A stretch of 64,000 nt of DNA from Zantedeschia hybrid cultivar (GCA_030544215.1 JARZZO010000013.1:1603001-1667000), one strand, 5' to 3'; positions 34,230 to 44,660 are shown, numbered from the stretch's first letter. Program-made: numbers and translations. The notes: generated from the sequence alone by a model not told the origin.

Positions 34230-35511
34230 GGGCTCATGTATCTTTTCTTCATGTATCATGTACAAAAACACCTTTTGATAATATACGTGAAACTTTTGGC
34301 TCCAATCTTGTGTTCCTGTGTTTATCTTGCATCCTGTACACACTTAACAAACAGGTTAAGTATCTATTTAGGCTTAGCCCCTTGCCTGACCAAATAAATG
34401 GTCAATCAATCTTTTCTTCAATAAATGGTCAAGGGGCATAGCCTTTATTAACAAAGGTAATGAGAATAATCAAACTTAAGCAAAGATGCAACATACAAGC
34501 AAACAGATGCTCGCTGAAAATAAAAGGAATGAAACACACTAAATGCAACAAGCAGATGCTAACTGAAATATTTTTGTTTGTTTTGAAATATTCATTTTTT
34601 TGTTTGGGGTTTTGAGATATATGCTTTTTTTTTTGTTTGAATTTTGACATATGTATTTTTTTTGAATTTTGAGACATATGTATTTTTTTTGATTTTGTTG
34701 ATTTTTGAAAACATGTATTTTTGGATTTTGTTGATTCATGTAAATTTTTTTGGGTTTTTGACTAAGAGATCAGCATGGTACTTAGATCAAAAGATCATAT
34801 TCATTTATTAACTTCATTTCCAAATTATTCTTAACAACTCAACTTTAACCCATCGTGTTTGAATTTGTGTTTCCATTCGTGATCCCATTTGATGATTTGA
34901 CCCTTAGTCAATCTAAGTCATCCCTTAAGTTTGAGGTACATCTCTTTAGAAAGAAAGGATGAACAAGTTTAGAAAGCCCATGAGAAGGTTCCGGAGACTT
35001 AAAAAGATGTCCCTTTCTTACCCTAATATCCGTTGGGGTTCGGTCATTTCTTTCCGGGGTATTTATCGACCTTGCGTTCCCTTTCATTTCATTTCATGGC
35101 CTTGATGTAACGTTTGTAATGTAATGGCCTTTTGATTTGACATTTAGCTTTTGCCTTACTTTTTCTTTTTTTTCTTTTCTTTTCTTCGGGACGGATCTCC
35201 CCCTTTTTTTTATGACGGCCTCCTACTAAGATGGCGGGTATTCTTGGTAATCTATTCTAAACCTCGTTCCGACATCATGGGCCGAGTATAAAACAGAATT
35301 TTTGCTTTAAAAAGAATGATTTGTACTTTACACTCGTGGTCAAGCTTTCGATATTCTTTAGGACTTGTCATCTCTTGTTACTCACGAATCAAACGTGTCA
35401 GTGTGTGCAGTAATGAGCTTAAAATTAAGTTATTCAGACTGATAAGGAAATTCGAGTTTATAAATTTTCTGATTCCACTGGTCTTTGTACCATACTGATC
35501 GACTCTTTAAC
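34230..35511. other. Convergent spacer between antisense gene 2 and pol
   Basis: No ORF is supported. It holds the T-rich minisatellite (about 34,565-34,750) and conserved non-coding sequence shared with A (18,712-19,939) and B (56,210-57,441). Both transcription units end here. Confidence 0.7.
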
Positions 35512-38500
35512 CTAAGGGTAGTATTTCTTAAGATGTAAACCATTCCAAGGATGTTTTAACTCTTCTCCTTCTGCATTAACAAGACGATAAGCATTACCAG
35601 GAAAAGCGTGCGATACAACATAAGGTCCTTCCCAATTGGGTTGGAGCTTAGAACGCGGACCACCAGGTTTTATAAAAATTCTTTTAACAACCATTTCACC
35701 GACTTTGAACTTACGTTCAATGACTTTCTTTTGATAAAAACGTGCTAATCTATTTTGATAAACTTTTGCATGATTAGCAGCTGACCATCTTTTCTCGTCT
35801 AAAAGTTTCAATTGAGCAAGGAGTGCTGAACGATGTTCATCAATGGAAAATTCCTTATTCAATTGTACTCTTAATGACGGTATGAGGATTTCATATGGAA
35901 CTACTGCCTCCATTCCAAATGTTAAGGAATAAGGAGTTTGTCCAGTAGGCGTGCGGATTGAAGTTCGGTAGGCCCATAGAGCCTCAACCAATTTTTCTGG
36001 CCAATCTGCGAACTTATTAGATTTACACGTCTTTTTGATGATTTTTATCAAAGTCTTATTTGTTGCCTCTGCTTGGCCATTGCCTTGCGGATAATAAGGA
36101 GATGAATGATGCAATGCAATTTTATACTTGTTACAGAGATCCTTCAATTCTTGTGACACGAACTGCGGTCCATTGTCAGTGACGATGGTGCTTGGAATTC
36201 CAAATCGAGTGATGATGTTCTTCATGATGAACTTGCAGACGGTTGATGCTTTGATCTCCACGTATGCTTCAGCTTCTGCCCACTTGGTGAAGTATTCCGT
36301 TGCCGTGAGAATGAAAGATTTTTGCTTGATGCCGGAATCTGGATTACCAAGAGGTCCAATGATGTCGAAAGCCCACATGGAGAAAGGCCATGGGGAAGAA
36401 ACAGGATGGAGTGAAGATGCAGGAGAATGAATTTTGTCGGCGTGAAGTTGACACTTAGCACACCTACGAACAAATCCTACACAATCTTCTTCCATGGTTG
36501 GCCAATAAAATCCTTGTCTAAGGATCTTCTTTGCTAGCATCTGTCCATTGACATGGCCACCACAAACTCCACTATGAGCTCCTTCCATAACCTTCCAAAG
36601 CTCATCTTCGTCTAGACATCTCAGAAGAACTCCATCAAAACCTCTCTTATATAATGCTCCCCCAACTAGGGTGTATCGTTGAGCAACTCTCCTGATAGCT
36701 CTCTTCTCCTCAGTTGTAGCTTCCTCAGGATACGATTGATCTTCACAATATTTTGCAATTTCATAATACCATGGCTTTTGTTCATCATCCATCTCTTCTA
36801 ACAGCTCCATTAACATGATTTCTCTCTTCTCAATGATATCTCCGTTCCTGACTTTCTTCAGCAATTTCTCCTTAGTTCTAAGGAATGAAGGATCTTTCAC
36901 GGCAGGTGAAAGACGCCTATGAACTATGATCGATTCGGATTGTTTGCTGATTGGAAAATCCAGAGAAGATGCGAGTGAAGCTAGAGCGTCAGCTAAGATG
37001 TTTTGATTCCTAGGGACATGGACAAAGATCAATTTCGTGAAAAGCTTTGAGTAAGCAGAAGTAAGCTCCTGATAAGGCTTGAGCTTAGGATCGAGAGTTC
37101 GATACTTGGTTAGTACTTGGCGAAGAATCAGTTGGCTATCACCTACAATCCTGAGTTTGGTGGCACCATGGAAATGAGCAGCCTCGAGACCAGCAAGGAG
37201 TGCCTCGTATTCAGCTATATTGCTAGTGACTGGAAAATCAAGCTGAAAGGCTTGTGGAATGGTGATACCTTCAGGTGATAACAGAACGATACCGATCCCT
37301 TTTCCATAAGAATTCAGAGCTCCGTCAAAATACAGAGTCCACATATCATCTCTGATTTGATTTACGAACATCAGTTCCTCATCCGGAAACTCTGATCGGA
37401 CTGGATCAAATCGAGGAAGGGGATGATGAGCAAGATGTTCTGCTATGGCATAGCCCTTGATCGCTTTCTGTTGGATATAAATGATATCGAATTGAGATAG
37501 AAAGCTTTGCCATCGCGCTAACCTATCAGTAAGAACAGATTTCTCCAGAAGGAATTTGATCGGATTCATCCTAGCGATGAGATGGACTTCATGGGCCAGA
37601 AAATAATGCTTCAATTTCTGCACAACCCAGACCAATGCTGCACATGTTTTCTCCATCGCCGTATATCTCTGTTCAGCGGGGTTGAGAAGTTTAGAGAGAT
37701 AATAGGCTGCCCTCTCTTTTCCTTCTTCATCTCCTTGTGCTAAGACAGCCCCCACTGCATCATCCAGGACTGAAATATAAAGTATCAATGGTTTGCCTGG
37801 AGATGGTGGTCTCAAAACAGGAGGACTTGCTAAATAGTCCTTTAATCCATTAAATGCCTCCTGACACTTATCGTCCCAATCAAATTTGACTCCCGGCTTG
37901 GTAAGCTCGTAAAACGGCTTACACCTTTGTGAGTGCTGAGAGACAAAACGGCGAATAAATTGCAACCTCCCGATTAATCCTTTTAATTCTTTCAAGTTTT
38001 TAGGAGGTGGCATTTCTCTAATAGCCTTCGCCTTGTTAGGATCGATCTCAATTCCCCGTTTACTGACAATAAATCCAAGCAATTTTCCTGAAGATACCCC
38101 GAATACACATTTCTTGGGGTTCATCTTTAACTGATATTCTCTCGCTCTTTCTAATACTCTTGCCAAAACTTTAGCATGCTCAGCCTTTGTTTTCGATTTA
38201 ACCAATAAATCATCCACATACACTTCCAGATCTATATGCATCATGTCATGAAATATTGCCATCATGGCCCTTTGATAAGTGGCTCCAGCATTCTTTAATC
38301 CAAACGGCATGACAACATAACAGTATGTTCCCCAAGGTGTAGTGAATGATGTTTTCTCTTGATCCTCTTCTGCCAGCTTAATCTGATTATATCCTGAAAA
38401 TCCATCCATAAATGATAATGTCTCATAACCAGCGGTGTTATCGATGAGTACATCAATATGAGGCAATGGAAAATCGTCTTTAGGACATGCCCGGTTCAAA

Positions 38501-39396
38501 TCGCGGAAGTCAACGCAAATCCTGACCTTCCCATCCTTCTTCATGACCGGGACTATGTTGGCCACCCATTGTGGATAAAGGACAACTCTAATAAATTTGG
38601 CTTTATGCAACTTATCGACCTCTTCCTTCATCTTTAGAGCCATTTGTGGGTGGAATCGCCTTAATTTTTGTTTGACAGGGCTAGCTCCTTCCTTTAATGT
38701 CAATCTGTGTTCAACCAAAGTTGAGTCTAACCCTGGCATATCTTCATAACTCCAAGCGAAAGTGTCCTTATAATCCTTAAGTACTTGTACCATTGCCTTT
38801 TCATCCTCTGAAGAAAGATTTTTACTGACGAGGACAACCTTAGGTTCGTCTTCAGTCCCTAAATTAATTTCTTTGGTAGGCTCTTCTACGGCAGCTGAGG
38901 GTTCATCAAATCTCTTCACTCCACTGGCATATGCCTCAGCCGCGTCCTCGTTATCTTCCTCTTCAACAATGGGGTCCTTTTCATGTACTAATTCATATAC
39001 CCCGTACCCATCATTGACTGAGTCATCGTCCATGCAATCTTCTGGCATCTGAATTGGATTTTCTAGAAGCTGAGGAATCAAAGAGCAAGAAGAGCACTTA
39101 TCAGCTAAGTCCTGGAGGTATCTATCTGGAATTTGCCTACCCTTAGGCTTCCTAGACTTCCTAACCTGACTAGACTGACTAGACTGCCTAACTTCACTAA
39201 ACTTATTATCATAACCTAACGAAGATGAAGCAGGATGAAAATCCTGGGATACAAGTGGAAATACAAGAGAGTCCTCCCGAGGGGAGGGACAGAGTGAATC
39301 TAGAAGAGAAGCTTGACCGAAGGACCCGCGCGGCGGGGTGCGATCGGACAAGTAAGATGTTTCCTCAATGAGGATTTGGGAAGAATTTGTTGCCAA
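35512..39396 (-). CDS. pol: Element C Pol: reverse transcriptase, two RNases H, integrase
   Basis: An open frame of 1,294 codons. The order is: Ser-rich linker (1-200); reverse transcriptase with the FMDGFSGYNQI segment and catalytic YVDD near residue 391; gypsy RNase H (about 560-660, FDWDDKCQEAF to LARWQSFLSQF); second archaeal-type RNase H (about 685-810, YFDGAL, YEALLAGLEAA, GDSQL, NQNILADAL); integrase zinc finger (H-x5-H...C-x2-C, about 945-985); D,D-35-E core (Asp about 1010, VTDNG about 1073, Glu about 1108); and a GPY-type tail. Dual RNase H without a chromodomain places it in Tat. It lacks its own ATG (nominal start is TTG) and is expected to be made by a -1 shift at the A9 run 39404-39412. 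All catalytic residues are present. Confidence 0.95.
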   Translation of the reverse strand: MATNSSQILIEETSYLSDRTPPRGSFGQASLLDSLCPSPREDSLVFPLVSQDFHPASSSLGYDNKFSEVRQSSQSSQVRKSRKPKGRQIPDRYLQDLADKCSSCSLIPQLLENPIQMPEDCMDDDSVNDGYGVYELVHEKDPIVEEEDNEDAAEAYASGVKRFDEPSAAVEEPTKEINLGTEDEPKVVLVSKNLSSEDEKAMVQVLKDYKDTFAWSYEDMPGLDSTLVEHRLTLKEGASPVKQKLRRFHPQMALKMKEEVDKLHKAKFIRVVLYPQWVANIVPVMKKDGKVRICVDFRDLNRACPKDDFPLPHIDVLIDNTAGYETLSFMDGFSGYNQIKLAEEDQEKTSFTTPWGTYCYVVMPFGLKNAGATYQRAMMAIFHDMMHIDLEVYVDDLLVKSKTKAEHAKVLARVLERAREYQLKMNPKKCVFGVSSGKLLGFIVSKRGIEIDPNKAKAIREMPPPKNLKELKGLIGRLQFIRRFVSQHSQRCKPFYELTKPGVKFDWDDKCQEAFNGLKDYLASPPVLRPPSPGKPLILYISVLDDAVGAVLAQGDEEGKERAAYYLSKLLNPAEQRYTAMEKTCAALVWVVQKLKHYFLAHEVHLIARMNPIKFLLEKSVLTDRLARWQSFLSQFDIIYIQQKAIKGYAIAEHLAHHPLPRFDPVRSEFPDEELMFVNQIRDDMWTLYFDGALNSYGKGIGIVLLSPEGITIPQAFQLDFPVTSNIAEYEALLAGLEAAHFHGATKLRIVGDSQLILRQVLTKYRTLDPKLKPYQELTSAYSKLFTKLIFVHVPRNQNILADALASLASSLDFPISKQSESIIVHRRLSPAVKDPSFLRTKEKLLKKVRNGDIIEKREIMLMELLEEMDDEQKPWYYEIAKYCEDQSYPEEATTEEKRAIRRVAQRYTLVGGALYKRGFDGVLLRCLDEDELWKVMEGAHSGVCGGHVNGQMLAKKILRQGFYWPTMEEDCVGFVRRCAKCQLHADKIHSPASSLHPVSSPWPFSMWAFDIIGPLGNPDSGIKQKSFILTATEYFTKWAEAEAYVEIKASTVCKFIMKNIITRFGIPSTIVTDNGPQFVSQELKDLCNKYKIALHHSSPYYPQGNGQAEATNKTLIKIIKKTCKSNKFADWPEKLVEALWAYRTSIRTPTGQTPYSLTFGMEAVVPYEILIPSLRVQLNKEFSIDEHRSALLAQLKLLDEKRWSAANHAKVYQNRLARFYQKKVIERKFKVGEMVVKRIFIKPGGPRSKLQPNWEGPYVVSHAFPGNAYRLVNAEGEELKHPWNGLHLKKYYP

Positions 39397-40364
39397 ATTG
39401 GCGTTTTTTTTTGGAAAATGAAAGAATTAAACATAAAGCAGGAATGAATATAAATGGGAGGAGAATCAGACGGAGGAAGTGGCACCAAGGCCAAAGGATT
39501 GGGGGGATCATATAGTAATATGTCCCAGATCAGATTATACAACCTCTCTAGATCGAGAGGAGGTTGTGGTATAATGTCCCGAGGGGACAGAGTAATCATG
39601 ACAGGCGGAGCCCGTGGAATATCTTCAATTATGACCCGCGACCAAGTCGGGGTCAAGAGCAGTGTACGGAAAAGAGTATGGAGCATGAAGACATGTGAAG
39701 GATATGTCCCCCTCCAGAGCAGATCTGTTGTATAACCAGCTTGATATGGGTCATCTGGCTCCCCTTCGTCAGTCTCTTCGGATAGCAGTATCCGCTTGTC
39801 AAATATGGCACCAGGGCTTTCAATCAGTTCATCAATCTGCGGCGGCCACTTAGGTTCTGCAAGATCCAGAAATAGTCTGTTCAGTGCAATATACAGGTCT
39901 CTGAGGTCGAACCATCTGTACCATTCACATTCAGGGTCATGGAATTTCCTCCTTTTCATAGGCCGCAGAGCCTCCAAGGATTGGTACGTAAGCAGTTCAG
40001 AGCAATGTCTGGCCAAATCCCTCCCATAAATATCATGGAAGTCAAAACAGGAAGTAATGACTACCGTATTGTCATAGCTGAGTATGGGCCCTTTTACAAA
40101 GTGCGTACACAGGGTCCATGTTAAGGGATCTCGGCCTTCTTTAGGTGGTGTAGACATTGCCTCCCAGATCTTCGGGCCTTCTTTGATTTCTGCTTTCTGA
40201 ACTGGATCTTGTTTCAGTTTTATTGGCCTATAGCCCAGACCATTTCCAGGTGCTGCTCGATGATTCTTGACAGGAGTGGTCCTGCCTTGCAATTGCGTGC
40301 CCAGACCTTTCCCAGGCTTGTAGCCGTTCTTCATCATGATCCTCCATCCTGGGGTACTATGCAC
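39300..40364 (-). CDS. Element C G-patch plus linker region, upstream of pol
   Basis: A frame of 354 codons between protease and reverse transcriptase. It opens with a G-patch motif (GWRIMMKNGYKPGKGLG, then GNGLGYRP), a glycine-rich nucleic-acid-binding domain also found next to protease in some retroviruses. A Trp/Tyr-rich segment of unknown role follows (EWYRWFDLRDLYIALNRLFLD, 20-residue scale, about residues 140-160). In B this frame is continuous with protease. In C a one-base deletion at about 40,360 detaches it, so the apparent GTG start is an artefact. Its 3' end overlaps pol by 97 bp across the A9 run. Confidence 0.8.
   Translation of the reverse strand: MHSTPGWRIMMKNGYKPGKGLGTQLQGRTTPVKNHRAAPGNGLGYRPIKLKQDPVQKAEIKEGPKIWEAMSTPPKEGRDPLTWTLCTHFVKGPILSYDNTVVITSCFDFHDIYGRDLARHCSELLTYQSLEALRPMKRRKFHDPECEWYRWFDLRDLYIALNRLFLDLAEPKWPPQIDELIESPGAIFDKRILLSEETDEGEPDDPYQAGYTTDLLWRGTYPSHVFMLHTLFRTLLLTPTWSRVIIEDIPRAPPVMITLSPRDIIPQPPLDLERLYNLIWDILLYDPPNPLALVPLPPSDSPPIYIHSCFMFNSFIFQKKTPIWQQILPKSSLRKHLTCPIAPRRAGPSVKLLF
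39404..39412 (-). promoter_or_regulatory. A9 slippery run, element C (-1 frameshift candidate)
   Basis: Nine A (sense) at the overlap of the G-patch frame and pol. Codons read CAA AAA AAA ACG. A -1 slip puts ribosomes into the pol frame. The same run and same frame relation occur in B. Confidence 0.6.
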
Positions 40365-43300
40365 TTCCCCCTTTTGATAGCATCTAACGGATATGGAGAA
40401 ATAGTAGCGGCTTTCAGAGGATCAGCCACTGGACGGTAGACCTGTAATACCGACAGAAAAGGTTGTCGGCCAGGTAGAACAGCAGATTTGATGTTCAATG
40501 AATGAGCAGCAGCAAGTATCGGCATGCTCGTTACTTTAATTATTCGTCCTTTGTAAGGGAATTTGAGGCATTGATGATTCGTAGAGGGAATCGCCTCGAG
40601 AGATTTAATATAAGGACGGCCCAAAATGGCATTTATGGAAGGGTCGATTTCCAAGATGTGAAATTCAACCTCTGCGTGACTTACGGGGCCCAGCTCCACC
40701 TTTAGATAAACCATTCCCAGAGGGGAACGGGTAGAATTATCATATGCTGTTACTGAGATGGGGCTGGGCAGCCATTTTTCTTTGGGCACACCGCACAGCT
40801 CCAGGGTCTTCGGAGGTAAAACATTGATCGAAGCCCCTGTGTCGACCAGGCATGCATCCACGGCCTTCTTACAGATGTTGACCGTGATACTCAGAGCCAT
40901 GCTTCTGGCTGCTGGCGGTGCTAGTTCCGATGTATGAAATGTTATTGAGGGCTGATCCCCCTGAGGAACTAGTAGTGCTGCAATCTTCTCTACCGGCACG
41001 TCTTCATTGACCATCACCTTCTGCAGATATTCCATCAAAGCTTCTTGGTGACTCTTAGATCTTTTGATCAGTTCGAGTATAGTGATCCGTGCCGGTGTCC
41101 GATCCAGGTGTTTCAACAGGTCGTATTGAGTGCCTGGTGCACTCTCTTCATTGTGGGCTTCCTCAGTCGGCTGTGATGGGCCGTCTCTTACTGTGGACTG
41201 AGGAAAGACCTTGTTGAAAATCCTGCCACTCCGGAGCGCGTGTTCCTCAACCATGGAGGATCCGGGTGACACCTTAAGTACCGCAGAGTTGGATGGTGCG
41301 GATGGCGCAGAGGGTTGGTATGTAGGTGATGGCGTAGGGCTAGGTGGTGATGGCGTGGTGCGGATTAAAGGCCTAGAGGGTTGGATAGTGGATGGGTAAG
41401 TAGTTGGTGAAGTGGGGAATGGTACGCGTAATAGCGGTTTAGATGGTAAGGGGATATCTGTGTAAGCGGTAGTGGTAGCGGGCGAAGTAGGAAATGGTAT
41501 GCGTAATAAAGGCCTAGATGGTAAGAGGGGTGCGTTATTGGTTTGCGGGGGGTTATATGATGGAGGCGTAGGAGTGCGGGGCGTAATAGGTCTAAGGAAA
41601 GTGGGTAATGGTAATGGGTTATTGGGCGTAGGTGAGTGATATGTAGGTGTGGGTATAGGGGTGATGGTGACGGGTTGTGGTCTGGGTATGTGGATGGTGC
41701 GGCGTGGTGGTTGCTCTGCGGTACTTTGAACGTGACCCGTTGAACAAAGAGAGGAAGAGTCCTCTATTCTCCACTGCTGCCCACGACCAGCCTCAGACTG
41801 GCTGTTCGTCAAAATGGGAGCAACCTGGTTTTGGTTCTGATGCTCCGGGAGTGGATTCTGCACTATGCCCATGTTAGGTGGTGCTGCTGCTTGTGCCGGT
41901 GGTCTTGCTTGCTGCTGCTGCTGTTGCGGTCTCCTCGCCTTCAAGGCTGTTATGTACTTCTTCATTTCCTCCCAGTCAATGCCACCCTGCTCGTTGAGAT
42001 CATGGATATAATCTCTGAATTGGAAGCAGGTGTCAATGGTATGCCCAGGTTGCCTGTGGAAGTAGCAATACCTAGACGTATCGGCGTTTTGAGGCCAGAC
42101 GGCCTTCTCTCTCGGCAAAGCTAAGGCATTGGCTGCCATTAAAGCACTGAAAATATCTGCCAAGGATTCTGGGAGGGCCGGGTACTCTGCCCTTTTCGGG
42201 CCTGGAGGTCTCCTCTGTTGGTTGTAGTCACCAGGAGGAGGGACATTGTGGTACGCCGGCGGTGCACGCGGCTGGTACTGTGGCTGTTGCTGTTGCTGCT
42301 GATGTGGCTGCTGATACTGCTGTTGTCGTTGTGGCTGTTGCTGTAACTGTTGCTGGTTCTGGTTCGGCTGCTGGGGCCGCTGGTACTGCTGTTGGTAATG
42401 GGGGTTCTGCTGCTGCCTGTACCCCTGTTGACTCGGCTGTGGTGGCCTCTGGTACTGCTGATTCCTCACAAACTGGGGCGAGTTATTGTTCATAGTACTG
42501 ACCTGCTCGTGAGAGAGCGTGCCCTCAGTAGTTGGACCTGTGCTAGGAGAATTTGGCACTGCAGGCTTCCGAGGTGGAGGCCTACTAGGTCTATGAGGAT
42601 CAAAGACGCTAGAGAACGTAGCGTCCTTGAAAGCATTCTGGCAGTACCGTGCCCTTTCATAGAGCTCTGCCATATTAGTCAAGTTGTTCAAGGAGAGGAC
42701 TAGCTTGAACTGGGGCGTGGCGTTAGAAATCAACATTTTCACTTGTTCGGATTCGGACAAGTGATCTTTCACTTTTTCAGCCAGGCCCCGCCACCTGTCA
42801 GCGAAACTGACAAACTCCTCGTCCGGTTTCATCTTTTCTGCAATAAGGTCCGTGATAGACAAGGAGGGTGCAACTCTGTCCTGGTATCGTTGGATAAATT
42901 TGCGTGAAACGATACCGTAATCCTCTACTTCTGAGGGTTCCAGAGAAAAGAACCACTCGAGGGCTGGTCCCTCTAGAGATCTCCTGAACAAGAAAGCCAA
43001 TGACCTCTTATCATTCTGCCAGAAAGAGGATTCGTACATGAACTCCTTCAGGTGCGTGAAGGGGTTACCAGTACCGTTATACTTTCGATACACTGGCATT
43101 TCAGAGGGTGGCAGGTGGAATACTGGCAGGCTCGGTAAGTTAATTTCTGGCACAGCTTTAACCCCCATCATCTTCTGGAGATTGTTAAACTGCTCGTCCA
43201 TGCGCTCCATTTTGGCCAGCAACGTCTGCGTGGTTAGATCTGCCTGGGGAGGAGGAGGAGGAGGAAGTACTTGATAGGCCTGCTGCCTAGAGTAGGTTGG

Positions 43301-43912
43301 ACAAGGAGGATAATAAGGATGAGGTCCGGCAGAGCTTCCGCCATGCCCGAGGGTATTTTGATAAATGGGCGTCTGCGATCTAGCCGGTTGCCTGGATGAC
43401 GAAAGTTGTGGCCCAGTTGGCCGAGAAGTAAGATGAAGGCCTTCCATGGCCTGTTGGATATAAGGAGGAGGAGGAAGAGGTTGTTGAGGAACAACGGGGG
43501 GAGCCACAGGATTCGGCTCAGCAGGCTGCATGGGTGCCTTCCCCTTCAAGATAGACTGGATCGCCTCGAATTGCTGAGGGTCCAGTCGGGAGGCAAGAAC
43601 TCCCAGAGCATTGACAAGATCCATAGGATCGGAGGATGAGGGATCATGCTGATTCATGTCCCCCTCAAAGTCAGGATTGGGAATCGCATATTCATGCGGA
43701 GGAAGATCATGATATTGATCGTGCGGATGAAAAAGAGGAGTTCGGACATTCCCGTCATGTCGAACTGGAATGGGGACGAAATTATGGGAGGCATCAGCAT
43801 CTCTCCCGTTCTCGTAGTTGAAATCTGAATTGCGAGGGGCATTAGCATCTCCCTCGTAGTTGATAATGGCGTCTTGGGCCATACTCAAATCTCTGCCTGA
43901 TCGCAGCAACAT
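40334..43912 (-). CDS. gag: Element C Gag-protease
   Basis: I start at the ATG of MLLRSGRDLSMA (43,912) because B keeps it; the frame is open 19 codons further upstream. The retrotransposon gag domain (roughly residues 250-430) carries the VYRKYNGTGNP and ALEWFFSLEPSEV segments. A long Gln/Pro-rich linker follows, then a C-x2-H-x4-H-x4-C knuckle (CYFHRQPGHTIDTC) typical of Tat gag, a Pro/Thr-rich stretch, and aspartic protease with catalytic DTGAS at 40,844 and an ILGRPYI flap/core segment. The product assembles the particle and processes the polyprotein. The ORF ends at 40,334 after a one-base deletion (about 40,360) that separates it from the G-patch region. Confidence 0.92.
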   Translation of the reverse strand: MLLRSGRDLSMAQDAIINYEGDANAPRNSDFNYENGRDADASHNFVPIPVRHDGNVRTPLFHPHDQYHDLPPHEYAIPNPDFEGDMNQHDPSSSDPMDLVNALGVLASRLDPQQFEAIQSILKGKAPMQPAEPNPVAPPVVPQQPLPPPPYIQQAMEGLHLTSRPTGPQLSSSRQPARSQTPIYQNTLGHGGSSAGPHPYYPPCPTYSRQQAYQVLPPPPPPQADLTTQTLLAKMERMDEQFNNLQKMMGVKAVPEINLPSLPVFHLPPSEMPVYRKYNGTGNPFTHLKEFMYESSFWQNDKRSLAFLFRRSLEGPALEWFFSLEPSEVEDYGIVSRKFIQRYQDRVAPSLSITDLIAEKMKPDEEFVSFADRWRGLAEKVKDHLSESEQVKMLISNATPQFKLVLSLNNLTNMAELYERARYCQNAFKDATFSSVFDPHRPSRPPPRKPAVPNSPSTGPTTEGTLSHEQVSTMNNNSPQFVRNQQYQRPPQPSQQGYRQQQNPHYQQQYQRPQQPNQNQQQLQQQPQRQQQYQQPHQQQQQQPQYQPRAPPAYHNVPPPGDYNQQRRPPGPKRAEYPALPESLADIFSALMAANALALPREKAVWPQNADTSRYCYFHRQPGHTIDTCFQFRDYIHDLNEQGGIDWEEMKKYITALKARRPQQQQQQARPPAQAAAPPNMGIVQNPLPEHQNQNQVAPILTNSQSEAGRGQQWRIEDSSSLCSTGHVQSTAEQPPRRTIHIPRPQPVTITPIPTPTYHSPTPNNPLPLPTFLRPITPRTPTPPSYNPPQTNNAPLLPSRPLLRIPFPTSPATTTAYTDIPLPSKPLLRVPFPTSPTTYPSTIQPSRPLIRTTPSPPSPTPSPTYQPSAPSAPSNSAVLKVSPGSSMVEEHALRSGRIFNKVFPQSTVRDGPSQPTEEAHNEESAPGTQYDLLKHLDRTPARITILELIKRSKSHQEALMEYLQKVMVNEDVPVEKIAALLVPQGDQPSITFHTSELAPPAARSMALSITVNICKKAVDACLVDTGASINVLPPKTLELCGVPKEKWLPSPISVTAYDNSTRSPLGMVYLKVELGPVSHAEVEFHILEIDPSINAILGRPYIKSLEAIPSTNHQCLKFPYKGRIIKVTSMPILAAAHSLNIKSAVLPGRQPFLSVLQVYRPVADPLKAATISPYPLDAIKRGKCIVPQDGGS

Positions 43913-44398
43913 TATATTAGATTCTCTTTTCAAAGATTTAATCAAACAAGTTGTGCAGAGATTAATCAATCAAGTGGATGCTTAACGTGATTTCAGGATT
44001 CCTTGTTGAGTTATTTGAATTGGATTAAACCACAATTTCGCTCAAGGAAGGATCCTAGTTTCAGTTTGATTTCCACCGTTATTCTCTAAGGTTCTCTCTC
44101 ACAACGCTTTCGGAATCTAGCCGGAACTTCAATTGGTACAACCAGCCCGATGATCAAGGAGGAATACCTTGATTTTGGGGACTTATGGAGGTCTCAACGT
44201 CAACTTCTCTAGTCTGATCAAGGGACCAACCCAATCAGAGAGAGTTGCTAACGTCGAGTAATGTGTTCCTAAGAAAAGGAGGGTTTTAGCCTCAATGCGT
44301 ATGCCCTGCGACCTGGATGGCCTCTAATGCTTAATAGAGTAATGTGTAGCTAGCACTCAACATAGAAATCTGGAAACTGAAAAATAATTAAGAAACTG

Positions 44399-44660
44399 TC
44401 TGAATCGCGTCGATTATAGTCGACGCTATTCAAAACAGAACTTAATTCTTTTACAGAAAACAGATGCAAACAGCAGAGAAAACCTGGAAAATAACTAACA
44501 ACTGCCTAAATAGCGTCGATGATGGTCGACGCTATTCAACACAGAGCTTAATTATTTCACAGAAACAGATGCGAACGACAGAGATAATCTGGAGGCTAAA
44601 AGGCGTCCAGGTGTACTGACGCGGTTTTAAAACGCGTCGCTGTTCCTGGACGCTTTTTAG
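44399..44660. repeat. Four GCGTC/GACGC hairpins in the C leader
   Basis: At 44399-44432, 44505-44539, 44594-44630 and 44627-44660. The second is a nearly perfect stem (AATAGCGTCGA...TCGACGCTATT). The last two overlap. Confidence 0.85.

Noticed and set aside
35512..39396. Endogenous pararetrovirus (caulimovirid) instead of LTR retrotransposon
   Set aside because: LTRs, target duplications, integrase and dual RNase H are present and no movement protein is seen.
42262..42703. Ala/Val- and Leu-rich frames opposite gag
   Set aside because: Shadow translations of the Gln/Pro-rich linker of Gag on the other strand; the same shadows appear opposite B gag at 46335-46784.
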